The notes under the pieces are model-generated. The model was not told the origin of the DNA. It searched no databases and saw only the letters and a program-made list of their open reading frames with translations. Below are positions 55,856 through 64,000 of a DNA stretch of 64,000 nt, piece by piece. The number at the start of each line of letters is the position of its first letter. Position 1 is the stretch's first letter. A program made the position numbers and the translations under genes. This DNA is from Cloacibacillus sp. (GTDB lineage: Bacteria; Synergistota; Synergistia; Synergistales; Synergistaceae): contig JAVVPF010000016.1 of assembly GCA_036655895.1 (NCBI GenBank), positions 1 through 64,000 of the forward strand, read 5' to 3'.

Positions 55856-58800
55856 TTATTTTTTTACGCGTTCAGTGCAGTCTTTTCGCCACGGACAGGC
55901 GGCGCAGCGCGCGGCGCTCGTCTCATACTCTGAAGCGAGCGCCGTGCGCGCCGCCTCTTCTATACTTTTTTCTATCTCGTCAAAGGCGTCGTCGCCGTAC
56001 ACCTTGACCTTACGCGCCGCCTCAGGCGAACGCAGATAAATGACGGCGGAATCTATTGGAAGGCCCTTCGTCCCCCCAGCCTCGTAAAAACGGCGGAGCG
56101 CATAGGCGTAAAAATCAAGCTGCTTTTCATAATAGAAGGCGGGCGCGTAGCGCTCGTCGGAACTTTTCCAGTCGCGCAGATGCAGCACGGAGCCGTCATA
56201 CCAAAAAAGGTCCGTAGCGCCGATGAGCGTCATTCCGGCGGCCGGCACGCGAAAAGGCATCTCACGCCACAGCTTCACGGCGCTGTCGCAAGAGGCCATA
56301 GCCGCGAAGTCGCGCGCCTCCTCCGTCTGTGAATAATCAGAAAGAAGCCGGCGTATCTCGGCTCGTTTCGCGCGGGAGGCAAATTCGTCGCGAAGCTCCA
56401 CGGGAACTTTAGCGGCGGCCCTTTCAAAGGCCGCGCCGCCGTTTTCGTGCGGCAAAAGCGGCGGCAGAGCCTCCGCCGTGAAATCCCAGCGCGCAAGCGC
56501 CCAGTGCGTGAGGCTGCCGAACTCAGAGCCTTCGCCCTCACCGCCCTTCACAGTCCAGCCAATAGTCCGCCCCTGACGGTAGACCATCCTGTAGGCGGCG
56601 GGACACCATGAAACAAGCGCGTAGGCGGAGGCGGAGAGCCTCGCCAGCATCGCGGGCGCCGTATCTTTGAGCGTCATGCGCGGCGCTTCGGGCTTCTGCA
56701 CATAAGGCGCGTACTTTAAAAGCTCGCCCGGCCCTTTTGCCGCCTCGCGCGTTTCGTCGGGCAGCCCCGCCTCCGCCGCCATCGTCATCAGCGTATTCTT
56801 GCGCGCGGAGCAAAGAATGAGCTTGTCCTGCGCGCGCGTGAAGCCGACATACCAGAGCCGTCTGCGTTCGGCCTCCTCGGCCTCGTTCTCCTCCTCGCTC
56901 TCCCAAAGCCACGCGGAGGTCTTTATCTCTTCGCCCGCGCCGCTCAAAAAATCGGGCACGCTCTGCGCTATGACGCCGTATTTTTTTGAGACGCGCAGCC
57001 TATCTCTGTTGCAGCTCGACCTGTCCGCGCAGACAAGAGCCGTCACCGGAAATTCAAGGCCCTTTGAGGCGTGTATCGTCATGACGCGCACCGCGTCCGT
57101 CTCGTCGTCCGCCGTATCCGGCTCCTCTTTTGCGCCTGAGGCGGCCACGGCGCCGTGCAGATAGGCGGCGCAGCCGGAAAGAGAGCGCCCCTGAGACGAC
57201 TCGTACTCCGCCGCCAGCTGCGCGAGGAATATTATGTTCGCGTTGACGCGCCTTCTGCGAAGCCCCGCGTAGCGTTCAAGGAAGAAGGGCCTCTTTAAAA
57301 GCTCGAGGATGAGCGCAGAGACGCCGTTCAAAAGCGCGAGCCTGCGGAGCGACAAAAGCCGCTCCCACTCGCGCGGATATTTTTCCATAACGAGCGCCGC
57401 GATCGGAAAGGCCTTTTTGCCGTCCGACGCGGCCTCCGCCTCCGCGTGCAAAAGCTCCGCCTCGGCCTGAGAGATGCCGCTGAAGGCGGAGGCGAGCCAC
57501 CCAGCCAGATAAAGCGGGTCCTCCGGCTCGGCGAGCAGCGATATAAGGTTCACCATGTCCGCAATCTCGCCGCGCGCGAAGTAGCTTTTGTTCGTAGACA
57601 ATATATAGGGCACGCCAAGACGCTCAAAGGCGCGTTCAATGTCGCCGTACTGAGCGCGCGACGGCACAAGCACGGCGAAGTCGCGCCAGCGCGCCTTTGC
57701 GAACTTTTTTTCGCCTTTGTTCCATAGCATCGTCCCCTCCTCGCGCAGCGCGGCAAAGCGCAGCCCAAGCTCCGTATAGAGCAGAAGCCGCAGCTCGGAG
57801 GCCGTAGCGGCTGCCGCATTCTTGTCGTCGGAGGGAACGGCGGCAATCGTTTCAAGCTGCGGCGGGCCGGCCATTGCGTTGCGCGTCGCGCGAAAAGCCG
57901 CGTCCTCAGGCGGCAGAAGATCCTCGTAGACGATACCGTCGTTTTTTTCGCTCCACAGAGGACCGAAGAGGCCGTTGAACTTTTCAAGCAGCCCGCTTGC
58001 CGTGCGGAAGTTTTGATCAAGAGGCACGTAGTGATATATTTTTTCATCCGCGCCCCGGCATTTTTCTATATAACGGCCGAAGAGCGTCAGGTCCGCGTGA
58101 CGGAACCTGTATATAGACTGTTTCTGGTCGCCGACGACAAAAAGCGTGTTCTGAAAGCCGGAGCCGCTCTCCGGCGCCACCCAGAGCGCCTCTATCAGAG
58201 AGTTTTGCAGCGGGTCGGTATCCTGAAATTCGTCGACCATTATATGTTTGAACTTGCGCTTATAATCCGGAGAAGAAGAGAGCACCTTCCCCGCGTAAAA
58301 AATAAGGTCGGAGAGCGAAAGCAGCCGCTCGCGCCTGCGGAACTCGTCCCAGCAGGCCCAGCCGACAGCCGACAGCCGGCAGAGCGCCGCGTGAAGCCTG
58401 CGTTCAGCCTCGGTAGGCGGCGCGGCAAGCGCCATCTTCTTCACGGCGTCGTCGCGCCACTCTTTGACGGGAGCGCCCAGCGCCTCCGCTATAGCCTCTT
58501 TGAGCTTGCTATTGCCGGGAAGTTTTTTCAAAAAAACGCAAAGCAGATCATCCATGAAATTCGCCGCGTTTTCGAGGGCGAAAGGCCTTTTTTGCCACCG
58601 TCCCGCAAACTGGCGCGCCGCCTCCGCAAAGACGCCCGGTTTTTCCATCGCGGGGCAGGCCGCCGCGGCGGGCAGCACCACTTCCATCCAGAGTTTATAT
58701 ATCTCGTCCTTTACGCCGGCAAGCGACGCCGTAGAGGCCGTGATGTTTTCGTCGTCGTGCAGCCAAAGCTCCTCCGGCGTGCGCCCAGCGCAGTAGAGTT

Positions 58801-59407
58801 TTTCGGAGGCCTCTTTTGCGGCGGCCGCCAGGCTCTTTGGCCCGAACTCGTTTATCAAAGAAAAAAGCTCGCCCTCATCGGCAAACTCACGAAGGCGCGG
58901 CCTCCAGTCGGCGGGAAGCGCCTCCTCCATCCTTTTGAACGACGACTCCGAGAGCATATTTTGATACTCTTCCCACCATATCTCCTCCTTAGGAGCGGGC
59001 ATGATGGTAGACATCGGGTCTATGTCGAGAGCAAGGCCCGACTCGCGTATCATCTTCATGGCAAACGAATGTATGGTGGATATATAGCCGTCCTCAATGC
59101 AGTCCGCGCTTTTTTTGAGACGCGCAAGCTCATCGGGGCGCTTTTCGCTCCAGGCGCGCAGCGTAGTTTTAATGCGCTCCTGCATCTCGCGCGCCGCCTT
59201 TTTGGTGAAGGTGAGCACGAGTATCTCGTTCACGCCGCAGTTTTCGTCAGAGGCCAAAAGCCACGCGTAGCGCTGTGCAAGCGTCTGCGTCTTGCCGGTG
59301 CCGGCGCCCGCGCTCACCACCGTAAGCGCGCTTTCGCTCGTCAGCGCCTCCACCTGCCTATTTGTGCCGGAGATGAGGCCGTTCCAGACCGCGGCGTCAT
59401 TCATCAT
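55856..59407 (-). CDS. addA: AddA-like UvrD-type helicase-nuclease with Fe-S cysteine motif
   Basis: AddA is the ATP-driven motor and one nuclease of the AddAB double-strand-break resection machine. The 1183-residue protein has the Walker A motif SAGAGTGKTQTL near its N-terminus, ILVLTFTKKAAREMQERI, VDEFQDTDPLQ, and VMTIHASKGLEFPV. The C-terminal PD-(D/E)XK nuclease has GATDLFWYDG, LRDWKSS and KQLDFYAYAL. It also has SWCPAAY and C-terminal CAACPWRKDC, a four-cysteine iron-sulfur pattern more usual in AddB. I start at the ATG at 59407, 9 nt after GGAGG and inside the addB end. The frame is open to 59560 but lacks a site. Confidence 0.9.
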   Translation of the reverse strand: MMNDAAVWNGLISGTNRQVEALTSESALTVVSAGAGTGKTQTLAQRYAWLLASDENCGVNEILVLTFTKKAAREMQERIKTTLRAWSEKRPDELARLKKSADCIEDGYISTIHSFAMKMIRESGLALDIDPMSTIMPAPKEEIWWEEYQNMLSESSFKRMEEALPADWRPRLREFADEGELFSLINEFGPKSLAAAAKEASEKLYCAGRTPEELWLHDDENITASTASLAGVKDEIYKLWMEVVLPAAAACPAMEKPGVFAEAARQFAGRWQKRPFALENAANFMDDLLCVFLKKLPGNSKLKEAIAEALGAPVKEWRDDAVKKMALAAPPTEAERRLHAALCRLSAVGWACWDEFRRRERLLSLSDLIFYAGKVLSSSPDYKRKFKHIMVDEFQDTDPLQNSLIEALWVAPESGSGFQNTLFVVGDQKQSIYRFRHADLTLFGRYIEKCRGADEKIYHYVPLDQNFRTASGLLEKFNGLFGPLWSEKNDGIVYEDLLPPEDAAFRATRNAMAGPPQLETIAAVPSDDKNAAAATASELRLLLYTELGLRFAALREEGTMLWNKGEKKFAKARWRDFAVLVPSRAQYGDIERAFERLGVPYILSTNKSYFARGEIADMVNLISLLAEPEDPLYLAGWLASAFSGISQAEAELLHAEAEAASDGKKAFPIAALVMEKYPREWERLLSLRRLALLNGVSALILELLKRPFFLERYAGLRRRRVNANIIFLAQLAAEYESSQGRSLSGCAAYLHGAVAASGAKEEPDTADDETDAVRVMTIHASKGLEFPVTALVCADRSSCNRDRLRVSKKYGVIAQSVPDFLSGAGEEIKTSAWLWESEEENEAEEAERRRLWYVGFTRAQDKLILCSARKNTLMTMAAEAGLPDETREAAKGPGELLKYAPYVQKPEAPRMTLKDTAPAMLARLSASAYALVSWCPAAYRMVYRQGRTIGWTVKGGEGEGSEFGSLTHWALARWDFTAEALPPLLPHENGGAAFERAAAKVPVELRDEFASRAKRAEIRRLLSDYSQTEEARDFAAMASCDSAVKLWREMPFRVPAAGMTLIGATDLFWYDGSVLHLRDWKSSDERYAPAFYYEKQLDFYAYALRRFYEAGGTKGLPIDSAVIYLRSPEAARKVKVYGDDAFDEIEKSIEEAARTALASEYETSAARCAACPWRKDCTERVKK

Positions 59408-62327
59408 CCGAACCATCCTCCAGCGCCTCCGTGAACCTCGCGTCCTCGCGCTTGCGGCACATGACGAAAAAGCCGCATCTCTGACAGCGCTTGTCCTTTG
59501 GGTCGTAATTGGGGACAAAACAGCCGTTCTTGACCGCCTCCGCCATCTGCGCCATCGCAACCCCCGCCTCTTCTATTCTTTCAGACACAGTCTGCTTGCG
59601 TCCCGTGTTGGGGCAGCCGTATATATCGCCGTATCCGTCGTCAAAATACCCCTTTATCGAAGTGTCCCTGTGGCCGAGCCAGCCCACGCCCTTTATGGCA
59701 ACGCCGCTTGTCTCCTTCAGTATCTTGCAGTAGGCCGGTATTTGAAGTTCAGAAACGTGGTTTTCGGCCTTTCCAAGTTTATAGTCGAGCACCACCGCGT
59801 CGCCGCCGTAATAATCCACACGGTCGGCCGCAGCGCGGAAAAGCACGCCGTCTATCTCATAGTCGTCAAGACGCAGCTCCGTCTCCACGCCGCTTCTTCC
59901 GGCGCAGACGGCCCGTTCCTCTATCTCGTCCTCAAAGGCCGCCATCGCCGTCATCTGGCGTCTCAGCATCAGCTCGTACCGCGCAAGACGCGGCTCGCGC
60001 GCAAGCTCCGGGTAAAGCTCCTCTTTGAAGCGTTCCCAGTTCGCCGCGGCGTAGCTCTGGATAAGTATACGCTCGCCCGCCGCCCGTTTCGTCAGACATT
60101 CCTCCCATATCCTGTGAAAGAGGACGCCCGCCCGCCTCGGGTCGTAAAGCGAAAGACGCGGGCTTTCAAGGCGCAGCTTCGCCGTACACCAGTAAAGATA
60201 GGGGCAGCTCCGCCACAGGTCGAGATCGCTTATGCGCACCACCGGCTTTTCGCGCGGCGGCGCTGCGCCTACCGGCGGGCGCGGCTGCTCCCCGCGGCTG
60301 AAGGGGCTGCAAACCACCTCCGCCTCGGGGAACCACGGCGAACCTCCGTCGGGAAGCGCGCAGTCGGAGGGATAATTGACGCAAAGAGCCTCAGGCCAGC
60401 TCCTGTCGGCCTCCTTCTTAACCGTGTTTTTCGCAGCGTCCGCGTATGTCACCATAGACTGGACGAACTGCGATTCCCCCACCGGGTCTTTCTTCATATC
60501 AGTAAGCGACCGCGCGATGATCAGCCCCTCGCGCGCCGTCGCCGTCAGGCGGCGAAAAACCGCCTCCTTCTGCTCGCGCTCCTCGCGCGGCTCTGGAAGG
60601 TGCGAAACGCCGCCTGACAAATCGTCAAAAACGCCAGCCTTCGCCCGCTCCGCCTCCGCCGCGTTGAACTTCGCCTTATTCGCGCCGCGCATCAAAAGCG
60701 ACTCGCGCATCGTGCCCGGCCACGTGTTGTAATCGACGTCCGTCATTATCCAAAAACGGTGCGAGGCGAGTATCGGCGGCGCGCCCGCGTAGAGCGTCAC
60801 AGAACGGCGCTGCGGCGCCGATATCGGAAGAGTGGCCGTAGCGCCCCAGTCTGTGATGAAGGCGGCGGCCTCCGCGCCGCGCAGAGGCACACGGGCGGCG
60901 GGGCCTATCTCCTTAGCCTCGTCCGAAAGATTCTTGATTTTTTTCTTAAGTTCATAGACGGCGTAAAATATATCCTTGACGCAGCCGTCAAGCTGCGGCA
61001 GACGCCCGGCTGCATCTGCGCAGCGCGCGGCGGCGCCGGATTTTTCGATAAAGGCAAGCCACAGCGAAAGCAGTTCCACCGGCGTGCCGCCGCGTTCGAA
61101 GCCTTCGCACAGCTTGCGCGCCGCGCGCAGATTCTTTTTCTCATCGCCGCGCAAAACATCATGCCACGCCTCAAAATTATCGGGAAAGACCCCCTCCGGC
61201 GCAAGCGGCGTAGTGGAATCGGCGCGCGCAAAAAGCAGCGGATTTGCAAGAAGCAGCTTCGTATGGTAATGATCCCAGCCCGAGCGAAACGCGCCCCAGA
61301 GCGCCGCCGGCAGCTCGCCAAGCAGCGTCTCCCCCACCGTGCCGCGCGCCTGCGCGTTGTAGGGGATGTTATAGCGCCCAAGCGCATACTCCAAAAGCGC
61401 CATCCTGTGCGGCTGCGCCATCACGCCGATGTCGCCGTAATCCACAGCGTCCGCGCAAAGCGGCGCAAAAACGCCGCCGCCGTCCGCCCATAGCGCAAGC
61501 TCGCGCGCCAGCGCCTCAAATTCAAGATGCGCGCCCGAAGCGCTGAAAAGCGCCGTAGGCAGCCTCCACTTCGGACGCGCCAGATACGGCGCGCCAAGCT
61601 GCTTGATGCCGTCGTGAAAATCGTCAAGCCCCGTCTCCGGCTGAAGCATCGTCGTATGACAAATATCCGCTATCGCGCGCGCAAGCTTGAGCTGCGCGCC
61701 AGTGAAAGACAAAAATCCGGCAAAGAGGACATGCTTTTCGCAAAGCCACGAAGCCGCCTCCGCGCATAAAAGCGACTGACGCGCAAGCGTGGCTATCTGC
61801 GCCGCGTCAGCAAGGCCGTACTCGGCCAGGTAATCCAAATATTTTTCATAAAGTTCAAGCAGCAGCGCCTCGGGCGCGTCCGCCGCAGGCTCCTCTTCGC
61901 CAAAAAGCGCCTCGCGCAGCCGCGCGGGCGACGCCTCTTCGTTCAGCATATCCTTTATATTGTCGCCAAGCACCGAAACGAAGCCCTTGTGATAGACGCC
62001 TCCGGCAAGGCTCAGGCCGCGCGCCGCAGCCTCCGCAAAAAACCGCTCCAGCAGATACTTGATTATCAGATTGTGGTCGGGCGGGTCGATAACGCGCAGC
62101 CGCGCGCCCGACAAGCGCGAAAGCTCCTTATACAGGTCGCCCGTCGTCATCACCTGCGGCCGCGCGCCGAAATAGGCCGTCTCTCCGCAGACGAGCGCAA
62201 GCAGCGCCTCCTTATCAAGCCCCGAAGGCACGATAAAAAGCGCGCAGCCGCCGTGCTCCGCGTAGAAACTTTGCAGCAGCTCCGTCTTTTCGTTTATATT
62301 AAAATAAGTCTCAACAGTAAGAGCCAT
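59397..62327 (-). CDS. addB: AddB-like PD-(D/E)XK nuclease/helicase partner
   Basis: This is the AddB-type partner of AddA. The 976-residue protein has a helicase-like N-terminal region without an intact Walker A motif (FIVPSGLDKEALLALV in that place) and a C-terminal nuclease. The nuclease holds LWRSCPYLYWC, ADRVDYYGGDAVVLDYKLG and LQIPAYCKIL, plus the Fe-S set ending CQRCGFFVMC. The motor is probably structural or inactive, while the nuclease residues look intact. It starts 9 nt after the HD-GYP gene and overlaps addA by 11 nt. Confidence 0.85.
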   Translation of the reverse strand: MALTVETYFNINEKTELLQSFYAEHGGCALFIVPSGLDKEALLALVCGETAYFGARPQVMTTGDLYKELSRLSGARLRVIDPPDHNLIIKYLLERFFAEAAARGLSLAGGVYHKGFVSVLGDNIKDMLNEEASPARLREALFGEEEPAADAPEALLLELYEKYLDYLAEYGLADAAQIATLARQSLLCAEAASWLCEKHVLFAGFLSFTGAQLKLARAIADICHTTMLQPETGLDDFHDGIKQLGAPYLARPKWRLPTALFSASGAHLEFEALARELALWADGGGVFAPLCADAVDYGDIGVMAQPHRMALLEYALGRYNIPYNAQARGTVGETLLGELPAALWGAFRSGWDHYHTKLLLANPLLFARADSTTPLAPEGVFPDNFEAWHDVLRGDEKKNLRAARKLCEGFERGGTPVELLSLWLAFIEKSGAAARCADAAGRLPQLDGCVKDIFYAVYELKKKIKNLSDEAKEIGPAARVPLRGAEAAAFITDWGATATLPISAPQRRSVTLYAGAPPILASHRFWIMTDVDYNTWPGTMRESLLMRGANKAKFNAAEAERAKAGVFDDLSGGVSHLPEPREEREQKEAVFRRLTATAREGLIIARSLTDMKKDPVGESQFVQSMVTYADAAKNTVKKEADRSWPEALCVNYPSDCALPDGGSPWFPEAEVVCSPFSRGEQPRPPVGAAPPREKPVVRISDLDLWRSCPYLYWCTAKLRLESPRLSLYDPRRAGVLFHRIWEECLTKRAAGERILIQSYAAANWERFKEELYPELAREPRLARYELMLRRQMTAMAAFEDEIEERAVCAGRSGVETELRLDDYEIDGVLFRAAADRVDYYGGDAVVLDYKLGKAENHVSELQIPAYCKILKETSGVAIKGVGWLGHRDTSIKGYFDDGYGDIYGCPNTGRKQTVSERIEEAGVAMAQMAEAVKNGCFVPNYDPKDKRCQRCGFFVMCRKREDARFTEALEDGSDDE

Positions 62328-62336
62328 AGGCCACCT

Positions 62337-63647
62337 CTAGCGAACGGGCGCGGGCGCGTCCGAAAAGAACAGGTCGGAATTGTGATAAATATCCTTGCAG
62401 CCCGATAAATATTCCTCGCGGCATATCTCAAACTCGTTCTTCAAAGCCTCGTAACAGCGTACGGTGTCGGACGAATTTATTTCGCAGGCTCGGATTATAT
62501 CGTCATACGCCTCCGTCATCACAGCCACGACGCAGGCGTCAAGCAGCCCGCCCGCCGCCATATTCTTCAACAGCCGCACCACGCTCTCCTTCGGCATCTT
62601 ATCGCGGTAGGAACGGCGGCTGAAAAGCGCGCTCGTGATGTCCGCCACCGCCATAATGCGCTGCGGAAGCGTAAGCTCCGCCGCCTTGAGCTTCTGCGGA
62701 TAGCCCGCGCCGTTCAGCTTCTCGTGATGGCGCGCCGCGATCTCTACCATCTCCGGCGCGACCTTGTTTTCCAATATCTGGCGTGTATAAGTGACGTGCA
62801 TCTGCATCACGCGCATCTCCTCCGGCGTAAGCGCGCCAGGCTTCTCCAAAATGGCCACCGGTATCTTTATCTTGCCTATATCGTGCAGCAGCCCCGAATA
62901 ATACAAAAGAGTGCGCCCCTGCTCGTCAAAGCCCATGCGCTCGCCCAGCAAAGAGGCGAAACTCGCGGTCTGGAGCGTGTGCAGCACAGTCTGCTCGCTG
63001 CGGAAGTCTATCGCGAAAACAAGAGTGCGGACAAGCGCCATCACCTCGCGCTCCGTAAAGGCGAGCGCGTCGTAGCAGTCCCTTATATCCGCCTCGTAAG
63101 CGCCGCTGCGTATATTCTCCAGAATATGGAAACGTTCGTTCGCCCTCTTGAAATCACGCACGTCGCGCGGGTCAAACTGCGAACCGGAAAGCGCTTCTAT
63201 CATCGCGACGACGCGCGCGTCGTCCGCCTCGCCAAGCGCGCAGATATCCACACGGTCGGCAAGATGCAGCTTAAGCGCCAGCTCCTTTGAGCGTGACGAA
63301 CAGCGCCCCGACTCAGCATAGCTCATGTGATGATACAAAACCGCCTCCGCTTCGCCCTTAAGCGGCGAGAGATACTTTAAAAAAAGATAGCCGTAGACGG
63401 AATGGGCGAGAGTATCCTCCGTCTCGAAACTAAGCAGGCTGTCTATCTCATCAGTTTTATTTGCGCCGACGTCGTGAAAGACCGCAAGCATGAGCGCGTT
63501 GCGCAGCTCCTCGCGGCAAAGGCCGCCGTCGAGCGACAGCATACATTTTAAAATATAGGCCGCGCGAACGCCGTGGTCCAGCAGTTTTCCGTTTATCAGC
63601 ATCAGTATTTCTTTTGTGACGTTAAAGGCTGAGTCTTTTAAGAACAT
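62337..63647 (-). CDS. Tandem HD / HD-GYP domain phosphohydrolase
   Basis: HD-GYP proteins degrade cyclic di-GMP. The 436-residue protein has two HD domains. The first (about 20-140) keeps metal-ligand positions H25, H58-D59, H82, H106-H107 and D131 but lacks GYP. The second (about 215-360) has H223, HDIGK (H255-D256), H284, and HHEKLNGAGYP (H307-H308, GYP 315-317), close to the canonical HHE-GYP motif. No sensor, receiver or membrane segment is visible. The substrate of the first domain is unknown. It is likely co-transcribed with addB-addA. Confidence 0.88.
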   Translation of the reverse strand: MFLKDSAFNVTKEILMLINGKLLDHGVRAAYILKCMLSLDGGLCREELRNALMLAVFHDVGANKTDEIDSLLSFETEDTLAHSVYGYLFLKYLSPLKGEAEAVLYHHMSYAESGRCSSRSKELALKLHLADRVDICALGEADDARVVAMIEALSGSQFDPRDVRDFKRANERFHILENIRSGAYEADIRDCYDALAFTEREVMALVRTLVFAIDFRSEQTVLHTLQTASFASLLGERMGFDEQGRTLLYYSGLLHDIGKIKIPVAILEKPGALTPEEMRVMQMHVTYTRQILENKVAPEMVEIAARHHEKLNGAGYPQKLKAAELTLPQRIMAVADITSALFSRRSYRDKMPKESVVRLLKNMAAGGLLDACVVAVMTEAYDDIIRACEINSSDTVRCYEALKNEFEICREEYLSGCKDIYHNSDLFFSDAPAPVR

Positions 63648-63677
63648 CTTGATTTCCGTCCAATCGGCATCGTGCTA

Positions 63678-63706
63678 GTTATAGAAATAAAATTCATTTG
63701 AGGCAA
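63678..63706 (-). promoter_or_regulatory. Promoter of the HD-GYP-addB-addA operon
   Basis: On the minus strand TTGCCT (4/6) and TATAAC (5/6) are separated by 17 bp, about 30 nt upstream of the HD-GYP start. Confidence 0.6.
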
Positions 63707-63729
63707 TTCTATCATATCTTTTTATGATT

Positions 63730-63760
63730 TTTACACTTATTATTTAAAATAAGTTATAAT
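63730..63760 (+). promoter_or_regulatory. Possible promoter of hydE
   Basis: TTTACA (5/6) at 63730-63735 and a consensus TATAAT at 63755-63760 are separated by 19 bp, slightly long. The divergent promoter of the HD-GYP operon lies just to the left. Confidence 0.5.
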
Positions 63761-63799
63761 TTTAGAAAACGACCCTGCGGGATCAAAGAGGTGTATTCA

Positions 63800-64000
63800 T
63801 TGGACGCGGAAAAAATCATCGACAAACTAAACAGCGAACACAACGCGGAGGCGGACGAACTCGCCCACCTCATAGACAACAGAAAACAGTGCGACAGCGA
63901 AAAACTCTTCGCCTTCGCGCGCGAGGCCGCCGTCGCCTCTTACGGCAAAAAAATCTACGTGCGCGGCCTCATCGAAATGACGAACTACTGCCGCAACGAC
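63800..64000 (+). CDS. hydE: [FeFe]-hydrogenase H-cluster maturase HydE, 5' end only
   Basis: HydE is a radical SAM enzyme that takes part in building the di-iron subcluster of [FeFe]-hydrogenase. Only the first 67 codons are in the window. The segment KKIYVRGLIEMTNYCRND (50-67) is the characteristic HydE stretch, leading into the CxxxCxxC cluster motif, with the first cysteine at residue 64. The start is TTG at 63800, 6 nt after GAGGTG. BioB and ThiH relatives lack the VRGLIE-TNYC form. The rest of the gene lies to the right. Confidence 0.88.
   Translation, partial: MDAEKIIDKLNSEHNAEADELAHLIDNRKQCDSEKLFAFAREAAVASYGKKIYVRGLIEMTNYCRND

Noticed and set aside
58013-60617. Two long plus-strand frames (473 and 441 codons)
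   Set aside because: Both lie opposite addA/addB, whose motifs are clear. High G+C third positions explain the long antisense frames.

Overview
The window is a gene-dense bacterial chromosome segment of moderately high G+C. It most likely comes from a Synergistota member close to Cloacibacillus or Synergistes. The clues are a Synerg-CTERM-like tail on the secreted protein at the left edge, a V-type ATPase with a complete Na+-ligand set, a DCCP/2-hydroxyacyl-CoA dehydratase-type pair, a HydE gene at the right edge and anaerobe-style enzymes throughout. The genus is an inference. I saw no tRNA, rRNA operon, CRISPR array, intact insertion sequence or prophage. Nearly everything is core chromosome.

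Layout. 1-4137 (-): most of a large exported FG-GAP/VCBS-type protein that runs off the left edge. 4138-4939: AT-rich gap ending in a near-perfect sigma70 promoter. 4940-10012 (+): rplU-rpmA, then obgE-nadD-LCP-rsfS-HIT. 10407-18513 (-): rapZ-yvcK-whiA-glycogen debranching enzyme-gap-pgk-tpiA, linking regulators of carbon and envelope metabolism to triose and glycogen enzymes. 18890-20802 (+): a double-cubane-cluster-type protein and its ATP-dependent activator. 21011-45800 (-): one very long co-oriented run. It reads mraZ-rsmH-ftsL-pbpB-murE-murF-mraY-murD-ftsW-murG-murC-murB-ftsQ-ftsA-ftsZ, then a radical SAM protein, a SPOR protein, and molybdenum-cofactor genes moeA, moeA-PBP, moaA, moaC and mogA, many with overlapping ends. 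46268-46618 (-): RNase P RNA. 46706-55420 (-): a nine-gene V-ATPase operon (H-I-K-E-C-F-A-B-D). 55856-63647 (-): a tandem HD/HD-GYP protein followed by an AddB/AddA-like helicase-nuclease pair. 63800 to the edge (+): the start of hydE.

How the genes work together. The dcw block makes the lipid-linked peptidoglycan precursor (MurB-G, MraY; MurE carries the meso-diaminopimelate DNPR signature) and the divisome core (FtsL, FtsI-type PBP, FtsW, FtsQ, FtsA, FtsZ). It has a likely MraZ operator of 10-bp-spaced boxes at its head. The Moco genes cover cyclic pyranopterin formation, adenylylation and metal insertion. MoaD, MoaE and nucleotide-attachment genes are not in view. The V-ATPase is predicted to couple to Na+.

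Start-codon use is notable. TTG starts seem to be used for the LCP protein, moaC, the SPOR protein, ftsA, the V-ATPase A subunit, hydE and probably murD. GTG is used for whiA and murF.
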